A DNA stretch of 64,000 bases from GCA-002779465 sp964596535 (GCA_964596535.1 CAZQUR010000003.1:9412-73411); one strand, 5' to 3'. Counted from the stretch's first letter, positions 18,498 through 27,655 are shown. A program made the numbers and translations. Notes: generated by a model from the sequence alone, not told the origin.

Positions 18498-19475
18498 ATG
18501 GAGCTGTGGCGCTATGCCCGGCAACGCTTGTTCCAGATCGGCATCACCTTTTTCGTGATCCTCACGATCCTTTTCATCCTGTTCAGAACCGCTCCCGGGG
18601 ATCCGGTCTCCCGGATGATCGGCCCGGAGATGACGTCGGAAGATGCCGCCCATTTGATTTCCCAACTCGGGTTGGACCGCCCTTTATGGGTGCAGTATGT
18701 GTATTATGTGAAGAATTTTTTTTCGGGAAACTTCGGCCATTCATTTCATTACGGCCGCCCGGTAATCGAAGTCATCGGAGATCGGCTCCCCAATACCATA
18801 CTTTTGTTCACCACATCGGTCATGATTTCCGCCCTGCTGGGGGTCTTCTTCGGGAAAATCGCCGCGTGGCGGAAAGGAGAAAAGACGGACACCGTCATGA
18901 CCCTTCTGGCCCTGGTCACCCACACGGTCTTTTTGCCGTGGATGGCCCTGATTTTGATCTGGATCTTCGGATATCGACTGGGGTGGTTTCCCATCAACGG
19001 CATGATCTCGGAAGAGGTGTGGCTGAATCCGTCTTCCGGATTCTGGGCCAAGAGCGTGGATGTGGCGCACCATATGGTTCTTCCCCTGTTGACGTTGTCC
19101 CTGATCCATTTTGGATCCTATCTGCTCATCATGCGCAGCGCCATGCTGGAAACCCTCAAAGAAGACTATATCCTGACGGCAAGGGCCAAGGGACTTACGG
19201 AAAAGGTCATCCGGAACAAACACGCCGCTCCTAATGCGGCCCTTCCCGTGGTGACCAGTGTGGGGTTGAGCCTGGCCTTTTCCATCAACGGCGGGGCGCT
19301 GACGGAAACGGTCTTCAGCTGGCCGGGAATCGGACGGGAGTTGGTCTTTTCGGTGAGCAACAACGACTATCCGTTGGCCCAGGCGGCCTTCCTTTTGATT
19401 TCGGCCGTGGTGCTGGTGTCGAATCTTGTGGTGGACCTCCTTTACGCCTATCTGGATCCGCGGATCCGGTATTAA
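18498..19475 (+). CDS. Peptide ABC transporter permease (OppB/DppB type)
   Basis: 325 residues with six predicted membrane segments. It has the OppB-type N-terminus (MELWRYARQRLFQIGITFFV, TAPGDPVSRMIG). The cytoplasmic coupling loop EDYILTARAKGLTEKVIRNKHAAPNA contains the conserved G of the EAA motif, and GALTETVFSWPGIGRE follows. The ribosome-binding site CGGGAG precedes the ATG. It pairs with the permease gene 9 bases downstream to form the membrane channel. Confidence 0.93.
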   Translation: MELWRYARQRLFQIGITFFVILTILFILFRTAPGDPVSRMIGPEMTSEDAAHLISQLGLDRPLWVQYVYYVKNFFSGNFGHSFHYGRPVIEVIGDRLPNTILLFTTSVMISALLGVFFGKIAAWRKGEKTDTVMTLLALVTHTVFLPWMALILIWIFGYRLGWFPINGMISEEVWLNPSSGFWAKSVDVAHHMVLPLLTLSLIHFGSYLLIMRSAMLETLKEDYILTARAKGLTEKVIRNKHAAPNAALPVVTSVGLSLAFSINGGALTETVFSWPGIGRELVFSVSNNDYPLAQAAFLLISAVVLVSNLVVDLLYAYLDPRIRY

Positions 19476-19484
19476 AGGAAGCCA

Positions 19485-20417
19485 ATGCCCTCTCGGAGAA
19501 AAAAGATCCTCGGAGAACGGAGCCGACAGTGGCGCCGGATGGAGCGCTGGGCCCAGGGCTGGGCCATCTATAAAAAGAATTTTTTGGGCCGCATCGGGCT
19601 GGTGCTGCTTTCCATATTCGTCCTCATGGCCCTGGCAAGCTTTATCCCGCCGCTTATCGATCCCATGTACCGGCCCATGAGCGGCGTGGACCCGGAAATC
19701 ACCGCTTCCACCGGTCCGAGCCTCCGGCACTGGCTAGGGACCGATTTTATGGGCCGGGACCTGCTCAGCCAGCTTTTGGCCGGCGCCCGGGTGGCCTTCA
19801 CGGTGGGCATTTCGTCGGCGTTTGTGAGCATCGTTCTCGGAACCCTCATCGGGATGATCGCCGGATACATGGGAGGATGGAGCGACACCCTCCTGATGCG
19901 CGTCGCGGACATGATCATGGTGATGCCCACCCTTTTGGTGGTCCTGATCCTGGCCGCCCTTTTCGGACAGCTCAACATCTGGGGTATCGTACTGATCATC
20001 GCCTTGTTCCGCTGGCCGGGGGTCTCCCGGGTGATTCGGGCCCAGACCCTGACCCTGAAAGAACGTCCCTTCATCGATGCCGCGCGGGTGGCGGGGGCCT
20101 CCCATTTGCGCATCATTTTCCGGCACATCATGCCCAATGTGCTCCCTTTGTCCTTTTTGTATATGACTTTCCGGGTGACGGCCGCCATCACCATTGAAGC
20201 GGCGTTGGCCTTTTTGGGGTTCGGGGACCCCGGCACGGTGAGCTGGGGGATGATGCTCCAGTGGGTCTGGAAAACCGGGTACATGTTCAAAGCGCCCTAC
20301 TGGCTCTTGCCCCCCGGCATCTGTATTTCGTTGATCACCTTGTCCTTTTATCTTTTGGGGCGCGCCATGGACGAAGTGTTGGACCCCCGGCTACGCAAGG
20401 AAGGAGAGCGGTACTGA
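19485..20417 (+). CDS. Peptide ABC transporter permease (OppC/DppC type)
   Basis: 310 residues. A short basic N-tail with the AIYKKNFLGRIGLVLLSIF start is typical of OppC proteins. It also has HWLGTDFMGRDLLSQLLAGAR and the EAA loop ERPFIDAARVAGASHLRIIFRHIMPN, six predicted membrane segments, and a C-terminus near RAMDEVLDPRLRK. It is the second membrane subunit of the transporter. The ATPase gene begins one base after its stop codon. Confidence 0.93.
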   Translation: MPSRRKKILGERSRQWRRMERWAQGWAIYKKNFLGRIGLVLLSIFVLMALASFIPPLIDPMYRPMSGVDPEITASTGPSLRHWLGTDFMGRDLLSQLLAGARVAFTVGISSAFVSIVLGTLIGMIAGYMGGWSDTLLMRVADMIMVMPTLLVVLILAALFGQLNIWGIVLIIALFRWPGVSRVIRAQTLTLKERPFIDAARVAGASHLRIIFRHIMPNVLPLSFLYMTFRVTAAITIEAALAFLGFGDPGTVSWGMMLQWVWKTGYMFKAPYWLLPPGICISLITLSFYLLGRAMDEVLDPRLRKEGERY

Positions 20418-20418
20418 C

Positions 20419-21375
20419 ATGGCCCTGCTCGAAGTGGAGGATGTAAGCATCGGGTATCAAACCGATCAGGGCATCCTGCACGCGGTGGAGAACGTCTCCT
20501 TTACCGTGGACCGCGGCCGTTCTTTGGGGCTCGTGGGGGAATCGGGATGCGGGAAAACCACGCTGGGGATGGCTATTTTACGGCTTTTGCCCCAAAACGG
20601 GATGGTGTTGAACGGGCGGATCCGCTTTGAGGGACGGAATCTCTTGGAACTCGATGCCGAGGCCATGCGGCGGATCCGATGGAAAGAGATCGCCATGATC
20701 TTTCAGGCCGCCATGAACGCCCTGAATCCCGTGCACCGTGTGGCGGACCAGGTCGCCGAGGCGATCCTTGCCCATGAACCCGAAACCCCCCGGGAAGCAG
20801 CCCGCGCCCGGGTCGAGACGCTCTTTGATCAGGTGGGGATTCCGCGTTCGCGTATGCGGGATTATCCGCATCAGTACAGCGGCGGGATGAAACAGAGGGC
20901 CATCATCGCCATGGCACTGGCCTTGAACCCCAAGTTCATGATCGCAGATGAACCCACCACGGCCCTGGACGTGATCGTTCAGGACCAGATCCTGAAAGAA
21001 GCCAAACGGATCCAGGAGGCCTTCGATATCGGGATGATCTACATCTCCCATGATATTGCGGTGGTGGCCGAGGTGTGTCACGACATCGGCGTCCTCTACG
21101 GCGGGCACCTGGTGGAATACGGGGACCGGGAATCGGTCCTGGATGCGCCGAGGCACCCCTATACACGGATGCTCCTGGCCTCGTTTTTGACAGTGGATGG
21201 AAAAGCGGCAAAAGCCCCCCAGGCACAGGGGGATTCCCCGGACCTGGTCCACCCGGAACCGGGGTGCCGTTTCTGTGAACGCTGCCGGTACGCCGAGGCG
21301 GCCTGCCGGCTGGAGCCGGTGAAATATATCAACGTGAGTCCGACCCACCGGGTCCTGTGCAGCCGGTGTGTATGA
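20419..21375 (+). CDS. Peptide ABC transporter ATP-binding protein (OppD/DppD type)
   Basis: 318 residues. Walker A GESGCGKTTLG (about 42-52), signature YSGGMKQRAIIAMAL, Walker B FMIADEPTTALD and the H-loop YISHDIAVV are intact. The C-terminal oligopeptide-transporter extension carries the cysteine cluster CRFCERCRYAEAAC found in Opp/Dpp ATPases. The start codon follows the permease stop almost immediately. Its partner ATPase is separated by a 365-base repeat-rich gap. Confidence 0.94.
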   Translation: MALLEVEDVSIGYQTDQGILHAVENVSFTVDRGRSLGLVGESGCGKTTLGMAILRLLPQNGMVLNGRIRFEGRNLLELDAEAMRRIRWKEIAMIFQAAMNALNPVHRVADQVAEAILAHEPETPREAARARVETLFDQVGIPRSRMRDYPHQYSGGMKQRAIIAMALALNPKFMIADEPTTALDVIVQDQILKEAKRIQEAFDIGMIYISHDIAVVAEVCHDIGVLYGGHLVEYGDRESVLDAPRHPYTRMLLASFLTVDGKAAKAPQAQGDSPDLVHPEPGCRFCERCRYAEAACRLEPVKYINVSPTHRVLCSRCV

Positions 21376-21442
21376 ACCGGAGAAATGGTGTCATTAAAAG
21401 GGTGCTAATTTTTCAAAGCACACAAAGACAAACTCAAAAACG

Positions 21443-21476
21443 CCCTCTCCCTTGGGGGAGAGGGTTGGGGTGAGGG
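21443..21476 (+). repeat. Short palindromic repeat CCCTCTCCC...GGGAGAGGG
   Basis: CCCTCTCCC, a short spacer and GGGAGAGGG are followed by TTGGGGTGAGGG. This class of element is scattered through many proteobacterial genomes. It stands in the gap between the two ATPase genes of the peptide transporter. Confidence 0.7.
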
Positions 21477-21599
21477 TGAAAATGTTTTTTGTTTTCAGAT
21501 GGTTTTATCCACATCCGCTTAATCCCTTCCCATCAGGGGAACCGGAGGGTGGATTTTTTCGAAACCATCAGGGATGTTGAAATCGTAAAAGGCCTGATT

Positions 21600-21729
21600 G
21601 GGATGGCAAAGTAAAAAGCACCAGATGCAAGGCGCGCAAATCCTTAAGGATGAGGCGTACTTATAGATACGCCGCAATAACGAAGGATGCAGCGCAACGC
21701 CGCAGGTGGGCTTTTTACGAAGCCATCAA
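21600..21729 (+). repeat. Dispersed repeat family B, copy 2
   Basis: Contains CAAGGCGCGC, GAGGCGTACTTATAGATACG (foldable), CGAAGGATGCAGCGCAACGC and TACGAAGCCATCA. The right-hand 38 bases match the inverted copy at 7762-7800. Together with the element at 21443 it occupies most of the 365 bases between the two peptide-transporter ATPase genes. Nothing protein-coding is seen in that gap. Confidence 0.75.
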
Positions 21730-21740
21730 GGATAAAGCGC

Positions 21741-22727
21741 GTGAAGTTGAACACGGCACCCGAAGTTCTCCGGCTTTCGGAGGTGACCAAAACGTACCGG
21801 CAGGCCCGGTCCTTTTTCGGCGGCACCAAGAGAGTCGTGACGGCGTTGAACCGGGTCTCCTTTTCCATCGCCAGAGGAGAGATTTTCGGACTCATCGGAG
21901 AAAGCGGAAGCGGTAAGAGCACCGCCGGGCGCCTCATTGTCAAGCTCGAGACGCCCGATTCCGGTAAGGTTTTCCTGGATCAAAAGGAGATCACCGGCTT
22001 ACGGGGGCGCCGGTTGAACGAATTTCGGTCCCGGGTGCAGATGATCTTTCAGGATCCCTATCAATCCCTGAACCCCCAGCTTTCGGTCTTCGAAGCCGTG
22101 GAAGAGCCTCTGGTGATCCATAAAAAGGGAAACCGGGATGAGCGGAAACAACAGGTCTTTGCCATGCTCGATTCCGTGCGCTTGTCCCCCCCGGAGGATT
22201 TCGGGAACCGCTTTCCGCATCAGCTTTCCGGAGGGCAGCGCCAGAGGGTGGCCATCGCCCGGGCCATGGTCCTGAATCCCGAGCTCATGGTGGCCGACGA
22301 GCCCACCTCCATGCTGGACGCCCCCATTTCCATTCAAATTTTCGACATCTTATTGGACCTCCGGAAGCGCTTCGATGTGACATTCCTTTTCATCAGCCAC
22401 AGCCTGGCGGCGGCCCATTATCTGTGTGACCGCATCGCCGTCATCTACCGGGGGAACCTGGTGGAACTGGGGGAAGGAAAAGCCGTCATCACCCGCCCCG
22501 CGCATCCCTATACCCAGGCCCTCATGGATGCCCTGCCCCGGTTCGCCCACGGGGAACAAAGACCGCGCTACAATACCCTTTTGAAAGCGCCTAAGGAGGA
22601 CCCGAAGCCGTCGGGGTGTCCCTTTTATCCCGGTTGCGCCCGATCGGAGGCCTCCGTGTGCCGCGAACAGAATCCGGGATTGAAACGGATCGAAAACGGG
22701 CACGCGGCGGCGTGTTTTTTGGTTTAA
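21741..22727 (+). CDS. Peptide ABC transporter ATP-binding protein (OppF/DppF type)
   Basis: 328 residues from GTG 21741. The open frame extends upstream to 21687, but that part (QRNAAGGLFTKPS) is translated repeat. Walker A GESGSGKSTAG, signature LSGGQRQRVAIARAM, Walker B LMVADEPTSMLD and H-loop LFISHSLAAAHY are present, with the oligo_HPY C-terminus CPFYPGCARSEASVC. It completes a five-gene transporter. The distance from the OppD-type gene means it may need readthrough or its own weak promoter. Confidence 0.92.
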   Translation: MKLNTAPEVLRLSEVTKTYRQARSFFGGTKRVVTALNRVSFSIARGEIFGLIGESGSGKSTAGRLIVKLETPDSGKVFLDQKEITGLRGRRLNEFRSRVQMIFQDPYQSLNPQLSVFEAVEEPLVIHKKGNRDERKQQVFAMLDSVRLSPPEDFGNRFPHQLSGGQRQRVAIARAMVLNPELMVADEPTSMLDAPISIQIFDILLDLRKRFDVTFLFISHSLAAAHYLCDRIAVIYRGNLVELGEGKAVITRPAHPYTQALMDALPRFAHGEQRPRYNTLLKAPKEDPKPSGCPFYPGCARSEASVCREQNPGLKRIENGHAAACFLV

Positions 22728-22742
22728 TTCTTTAAAAATTCC

Positions 22743-22770
22743 TTGACAACGCCGGGGCGCCTTGTTATAA
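22743..22770 (+). promoter_or_regulatory. Sigma-70 promoter of the porin gene
   Basis: TTGACA (22743-22748) and TTATAA (22765-22770) are separated by 16 bases. The -10 box is preceded by TG in an extended -10 arrangement. About 140 bases of leader follow before the porin start, including several G-rich purine stretches. Confidence 0.65.
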
Positions 22771-22918
22771 GGTGCCAATTTTACCATGTCCGCAGCCTTG
22801 GGGCATGGATTTCAGCTCGAGGAAAGGGGGTGAGACCGGAAGGTACTTGAAATGGTTTTACAGATGGAAAATGCACGGAAGTTGAAGAAATTGAATGCAC
22901 GTTAAGGAGGAAATGAAG

Positions 22919-24123
22919 ATGAAGAAATTATTCGTATTGTTTGCAGCAGCGGCTCTGGTTATGGCCTATACCCTGCCGGCCGCCGCGGCCGACTGGTCCT
23001 TTTACGGCAGCTCCCGGATGACCACCTTCTGGGATTCCTTTGAGCAGGACGTGGCAGGGGGAGACAGTGTGGACGACGACGACCTGACGTGGGCCCTGCA
23101 GGGCAACTCCCGGATCGGCGCCAACGTCAAAACCGACGGCCCCATCAGCGGCCGGTTCGAATACGGTACCGGCATCAATCTGCGTCTGCTTTACGGCGTA
23201 TGGGACGCCGGAGCCGTCAAACTGCTTTTCGGCCAGACCTACTCCCCGGTGAACGTGTTCATCAGCAACCAGGTCTGGGGTTCCGACAATGACATGCTCA
23301 ATTTCGGCGGCATCTACGGCGGCCGCCGGGCCATGGCCCAGCTGAGCGTGGCCGGCTTCAAACTGGCGTTGGTGCAGCCGACGGGAAGCGCGCTTGGTGC
23401 GGACGCCACAGACGTGGATTACACCATTCCGAAGATCGAAGCCAACTACGTCTTTTCCGCCGACAGGTTCAANNNNNNNNNNNNNNNNNNNNNNNNNNNN
23501 NNNNNNNNNNNNNNNNNNNNNNNNNNNNNNNNNNNNNNNNNNNNNNNNNNNNNNNNNNNNNNNNNNNNNNNNATTACACCATTCCGAAGATCGAAGCCAA
23601 CTACGTCTTTTCCGCCGACAGGTTCAAACTCGGTGCGGTAGGCGGCTACAACGCCTATGACGTAGAAGCAGGACCCGGCGAGACCGGTAGTGATTACGAT
23701 GTGACCTCTTACATCGTGGGCGTGTTCGGCGAGTTTAGCTTTGGTCCCGCTTATGTCAATGCCAATGTGTGGATGGGCCAGAACGCGGGCAACTACGGCC
23801 TGTACAACAGCGGCGCCGATGATGCGGTTCTCGTCGGATCCGACACCCAGGATACCGACAGCCTCGGTTTCCTCGGCGTTGTGGGCTTCAAGGTCAGCGA
23901 CATGCTGTCCTTTGAAGGCGGCTACGGCCAGGTCACCAACGACAACGACACCTTTGCCGAAGATGACGAAACCGCTGCGTTTTATGTACAGGCGGTCCTG
24001 AAACCGGTTAAGGGCGTCAAGATCATTCCGGAAGTCGGCTTCATCGACTACAAGGAAGACGCCGCCGGCGCGGATGAAGGGCAAAACACCTACTTCGGTG
24101 CCCAATGGCGCGTGGACTTCTAA
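22919..24123 (+). CDS. Outer-membrane porin, interrupted by an assembly gap
   Basis: The start at 22919 is 8 bases after AAGGAGG; an ATG at 22913 is too close. A signal peptide (KKLFVLFAAAALVMAYTLPA) ends at AAA-ADW. The mature protein has alternating beta-strand patterns (SFYGSSRMTTFWDSF, GRFEYGTGINLRLLYG, MLSFEGGYGQVTND) and ends in Phe (AQWRVDF), as expected for a trimeric-porin-like barrel. Bases 23473-23572 are N. The 55 bases on either side are identical, and removing one copy plus the Ns restores a single frame of 349 codons. As deposited, the two halves are out of frame. It has its own promoter and terminator. Confidence 0.88.
23473..23572. other. Scaffold gap of 100 N with identical 55-bp flanks
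   Basis: 23418-23472 is identical to 23573-23627. A round 100-N spacer with k-mer-length overlapping contig ends is a scaffolding artefact. The true distance is probably -55 bases, not +100. Confidence 0.93.
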
Positions 24124-24151
24124 TCACCACGTTTTAATCGTTACCAATAAA

Positions 24152-24183
24152 AACCCGGGGCCATTCGGCTCCGGGTTTTTTTA
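24152..24183 (+). terminator. Rho-independent terminator of the porin gene
   Basis: AACCCGGGGCC, loop ATTC, GGCTCCGGGTT, then a run of seven T. It starts about 30 bases after the porin stop codon. Confidence 0.9.
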
Positions 24184-24196
24184 TGGGTTTTCCGTT

Positions 24197-24300
24197 TTGA
24201 ACCGCAACGACGAGCGCATTCCCCGCAGGTTCTGCCTGACGGCAGTGCTTCGCGGGTTGGAGCGAAGCGGGAATCCCGCCTTGCGGGGCCGCGGGGTTCG
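24197..24300 (+). repeat. Dispersed repeat family A, copy 2
   Basis: Begins TTGAACCGCAACGACGAG and ends near CCGCGGGG. Bases 24225-24250 are identical to 59532-59557 (a 26-base stretch containing TTCTGCCTGACGGCAGTG, itself partly palindromic). A further partial unit, GCTTGCTGCGGGGAGG, follows near 24352. It lies between the porin terminator and the convergent FG-GAP gene. Confidence 0.8.
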
Positions 24301-24391
24301 CGAGCGAATCTTTATTAGGCAAAATTCTTTACAGTAAAGATTCCCCTCAGCTTGCTGCGGGGAGGTTCTCATCTTTTAAAATTTTATCCTT

Positions 24392-26035
24392 TTAACGATC
24401 TTGGATTTCGCCCAGGGCGTAAGCGATGATGGTGCATTTGGGCTCGGTGAAGGCGATGCTCCCTTCCTTCATCACCACGGCCGCCACGAGTTCCTCCCCG
24501 CCGTCGCCGTCGAAATCGGCAATAAAGAAGTCCCGGACAAATCCGGAGATGGTCCGGGTCTCCCGGACAAGAGAAAGGCCGATGCCGTCCCAGGCAAGGA
24601 TCTGAAACTGGGACTTGGTATACACCCGGAACCGTTCAAGGAGGGACCCGATGAGTTCGTGGTTTTTCGCGACGATGACTTCTGTTTTTCCGTCGTCATG
24701 GATATCATGGACCCATATCCGCATGGGAAGATAGCGGATGTTTTCGGCGCCGGGTTCATCTTTGGGGGCGTTGAAGTACAGGGTACTCCCGCCCAGCTTG
24801 TCGCTGCCTTTCCATAAGGGTTTTTCGGAGGCCCCGAAAATCTGAATGTGATCCCGGGGGTCATAGGCGACATACGTCCGCTCCCCGTTGTTTTGCACGT
24901 CCCCCATGGCGAAACCCAGCAGATTGGCGCCGTCTGCCGGAACCTTCCTTTCTTCCACGTAGGAACCCCCCGCCCAGTGCATTTCATAAACATCCCCGGA
25001 AAAGGGATCCCCGATTTTGACTCGTTGTCCCAGCAATACGGGGTTTCCCGTCTGCTGCCCCACAACCCGGTAGAACCAGGGGCTATCTTCCAGAATGGGA
25101 ACTAATTGTGTCCCGTTGAATTCCAACACAACGGATTTGGCCGCATTTTTTTGCAGATTGGTGGCGCTGATAAAGATCTCCGCCAAGCCGTTGCCGTTGA
25201 TATCCGCCGCATCCACTCCCACGATAGAAATGAAACGCCCCAAGTCGATTTTAAAGATTTCCCGGAACCGCTTTCCCTCTTTTAAAAAGAGGCGCACCTC
25301 CGTGGGGGTGGCCACCACGGTCTCGATCTTGCCGTCGCCGTTGACGTCCCCTGCGCAGATGCCGTTGATCAGAAAATCAAAGTTGGGGCTCTTCCAAAAC
25401 GAGGCCCGCGAACGCAACGTCCCGGGTGCGGGGAGGAAAATGTCCGTCCGGCCCGCATCTTGGGTATCCTGGAATCCCCCCTGGATCAATTTTTCCGGAT
25501 GCAACCGGGTTTCATCCACCGGTTGTTGGTTTTCTTCCGGTGCGGGGGGTGTTTTTTTTGCCATGGATCGTCCGAAGACCGTTTCATTGATCTCAGAGGC
25601 CAACTGATCGAGCCTGGGGATCACTTCGTCCAGGGATGGGCTTTGTGTAAAAAACGTGCGGACCGGTTTTTCTCCCGAAAGATCGATGACCTTGATATCG
25701 ATACTGATGCTTTTTCCCAGTGCGGTGAGGCTTCCGAAAAGCACCCGGTCCGCCTGGAAAGACACCCCGATTTCCCGTGCGGTTTTCTCGGTGACGGGGC
25801 CTTTTTGTTCATCGATTTCAGGATCTTGGACCCGGAGGACCGCAACTTTGTCCTCCCACGTCAGGCGGGAGGCCATCATATCCGGAATCCCTTGCTTCAA
25901 ATAGGAAAGTTCCGGGGGCGCATTAACCTGGAAGGGGAGAATGGCCACCCGCAACGGAGATGCCGCAGGCGCGTTTCCCGGGAAACAGAGTATCGGAAAA
26001 AGAAAGAAGAGGATCCAGTGTATTTTTCGGTTCAT
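24392..26035 (-). CDS. Exported FG-GAP/VCBS-repeat protein with TolB/CsgG-like N-terminal domain
   Basis: 547 residues. A signal peptide (IHWILFFLFPILCFPGNAPA) is followed by LRVAILPFQVNAPPELSYLK, the start seen in TolB- and CsgG-like periplasmic domains (about 28-155). A Pro/Glu-rich linker leads to at least four Ca-binding FG-GAP-type repeats: DVNGDGKIETVVA, DINGNGLAEIFIS, DIHDDGKTEVIVA and DFDGDGGEELVAA. The repeats predict a beta-propeller. An AGGAG ribosome-binding site precedes the ATG. It stands alone on this strand; the specific role is unknown. Confidence 0.85.
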   Translation of the reverse strand: MNRKIHWILFFLFPILCFPGNAPAASPLRVAILPFQVNAPPELSYLKQGIPDMMASRLTWEDKVAVLRVQDPEIDEQKGPVTEKTAREIGVSFQADRVLFGSLTALGKSISIDIKVIDLSGEKPVRTFFTQSPSLDEVIPRLDQLASEINETVFGRSMAKKTPPAPEENQQPVDETRLHPEKLIQGGFQDTQDAGRTDIFLPAPGTLRSRASFWKSPNFDFLINGICAGDVNGDGKIETVVATPTEVRLFLKEGKRFREIFKIDLGRFISIVGVDAADINGNGLAEIFISATNLQKNAAKSVVLEFNGTQLVPILEDSPWFYRVVGQQTGNPVLLGQRVKIGDPFSGDVYEMHWAGGSYVEERKVPADGANLLGFAMGDVQNNGERTYVAYDPRDHIQIFGASEKPLWKGSDKLGGSTLYFNAPKDEPGAENIRYLPMRIWVHDIHDDGKTEVIVAKNHELIGSLLERFRVYTKSQFQILAWDGIGLSLVRETRTISGFVRDFFIADFDGDGGEELVAAVVMKEGSIAFTEPKCTIIAYALGEIQDR

Positions 26036-26095
26036 GTAAAGAGGCTCCTTTTGAATCGGCTTTTGTAGAATCGGAATCGAAGTGCGGAGATGATA

Positions 26096-27526
26096 TCATC
26101 CGTCAAGGTGCTTTGTTAATATCTCATTGAGCCGTTTGGGATCGGCCTTTCCCTTGGTTTCTTTCATGACCTGGCCCACGAAAAATCCCAACAGTTTGAC
26201 TTTCCCGGATCGATATGCCGCGACTTCCCCGGTGAACCGTTCCAGAACGCGGCGGACCGCTTCCTCCAAAACAGCCGTATCGCTGACCTGGATCAGGCCG
26301 TGGGTTTCCACAATGGTCCGGGGCGGCGCTCCGGTTCGGGCCATTTCATCAAAGACCGTTTTGGCGATTTTCCGGCTGATCATCCCCTCGTCCATGAGGC
26401 TTAGGAGTTCCGCCAGAAAATGGTGGGGGATCGGAGTCTCTTCCACGGAGATCCCCCGGGCGCTGAAAAGACCCAAAAGGGGTCCCATGATCCAGTTGCT
26501 CACGGTTTTGGGCTGCGGGAAGGTCCGCACACAGTTTTCGAAATAATCGGCCAGTTCCCGGCTGGAGGTCAAAATCTGCGCATCATAAGCAGGCAGCCCG
26601 TAAGTGTTGATGAAACGGATCTTTTTTTCATCGGGGAGCTCCGGCAGGCGTTTTCGAATCCCTTCGATCCAGTCTTCGTCCAAATGAAGGGGAAGCAGGT
26701 CCGGGTCCGGAAAGTAGCGATAATCGTGGGCTTCTTCTTTCCCCCGCATGGAACGGGTCCGGTCATGATCGGGATCGTAAAGGCGGGTTTCCTGGCGGAT
26801 ATGGCCCCCTTCCCGGAGAATCTCCGACTGCCGTTCGGTCTCGATCTCCAGGGCGCGTTCCACGTGCTTGAAGGAATTGAGATTTTTCAATTCCGTGCGC
26901 GTCCCGAACGCCGCGGCCCCTTTGGCCCGGACGGAAACATTGGCGTCGCAGCGGAAGCTGCCTTCTTCCATGTTTCCGTCGCAGACGTCCAGGTAGCGGA
27001 GGATGGCCCGAAGCTGCCGGAGATACGCCCCGGCTTCTTTCGGGGAGCGGATGTCGGGTTCGCTCACGATTTCGATGAGGGGGACACCGGTCCGATTGAA
27101 ATCCACCCGGGAAAGGCCCCGGTCCGGATCGTGGGTCAGCTTCCCGGCGTCTTCCTCCATGTGAATCCGTGTGATGCCGATCCGTTTCCGATGACCGTCC
27201 ACGTCGATTTCCACGAATCCGTTTTGTGCCAGGGGTTCTTCATACTGGGAGATTTGATATCCCTTGGGAAGATCCGGATAGAAATAATTCTTCCGGGCGA
27301 ATCGGCTGATCAAGGAAAGGGTGCAATGGGTGGCCAGCGCGGTTTTCACGGCATAGGCGACGACTTTTTTGTTGAGCACCGGCAGGACGCCGGGCATACC
27401 CAGGCACACCGGACACACATTCGTGTTCGGCGGGTTTCCGAAGGCCGTGGCGCATCCGCAAAAAATTTTGGTTTGGGTTTTCAGTTGGGCATGCACTTCA
27501 AGCCCGATGACCGCCTCGAAAGACAT
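26096..27526 (-). CDS. gatB: Asp-tRNA(Asn)/Glu-tRNA(Gln) amidotransferase subunit B
   Basis: 476 residues from MSFEAVIGLEVHAQL, the conserved GatB start, and exactly the usual length. Also present: KIFCGCATAFGNPPNTNVCP (zinc cysteines), YFYPDLPKGYQISQYE, HMEEDAGKLTH, GVPLIEIVSEPDIRS and the C-terminal YqeY-like tail VGQVMKETKGKADPKRLNEI. GatB activates the mischarged tRNA and receives ammonia from GatA. It is about 22 kb away from gatCA, on the other strand, and divergent from the DUF2065-queA-tgt run. Confidence 0.97.
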   Translation of the reverse strand: MSFEAVIGLEVHAQLKTQTKIFCGCATAFGNPPNTNVCPVCLGMPGVLPVLNKKVVAYAVKTALATHCTLSLISRFARKNYFYPDLPKGYQISQYEEPLAQNGFVEIDVDGHRKRIGITRIHMEEDAGKLTHDPDRGLSRVDFNRTGVPLIEIVSEPDIRSPKEAGAYLRQLRAILRYLDVCDGNMEEGSFRCDANVSVRAKGAAAFGTRTELKNLNSFKHVERALEIETERQSEILREGGHIRQETRLYDPDHDRTRSMRGKEEAHDYRYFPDPDLLPLHLDEDWIEGIRKRLPELPDEKKIRFINTYGLPAYDAQILTSSRELADYFENCVRTFPQPKTVSNWIMGPLLGLFSARGISVEETPIPHHFLAELLSLMDEGMISRKIAKTVFDEMARTGAPPRTIVETHGLIQVSDTAVLEEAVRRVLERFTGEVAAYRSGKVKLLGFFVGQVMKETKGKADPKRLNEILTKHLDG

Positions 27527-27553
27527 GGTGTTTTCCCGGGATTTGTATTCGTT

Positions 27554-27582
27554 TTGGATTTGGATGTATCTTTTGTTATGAT
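27554..27582 (+). promoter_or_regulatory. Sigma-70 promoter for the DUF2065-queA-tgt unit
   Basis: TTGGAT (27554-27559) and TATGAT (27577-27582) are separated by 17 bases, with TG one base before the -10 box. A weaker opposite-strand pair starting at TTGACT (27592-27587) could serve gatB. Confidence 0.5.
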
Positions 27583-27655
27583 GTATAGTCAAGACCTTTT
27601 GTCGGGCAAAGCCGATGGCCCCCGAAGGGATCAACCAAGAAAAGCAAAGGAAATC

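Noticed and set aside
23418..23627. True 55-bp tandem duplication in the porin gene
   Set aside because: The copies flank a 100-N scaffold gap, and collapsing them restores the frame.
26420..27655. Upstream in-frame extension of the DUF2065 gene
   Set aside because: It is antisense to gatB; the DUF2065 family starts at MDFFLSVMG, which has its own ribosome-binding site.
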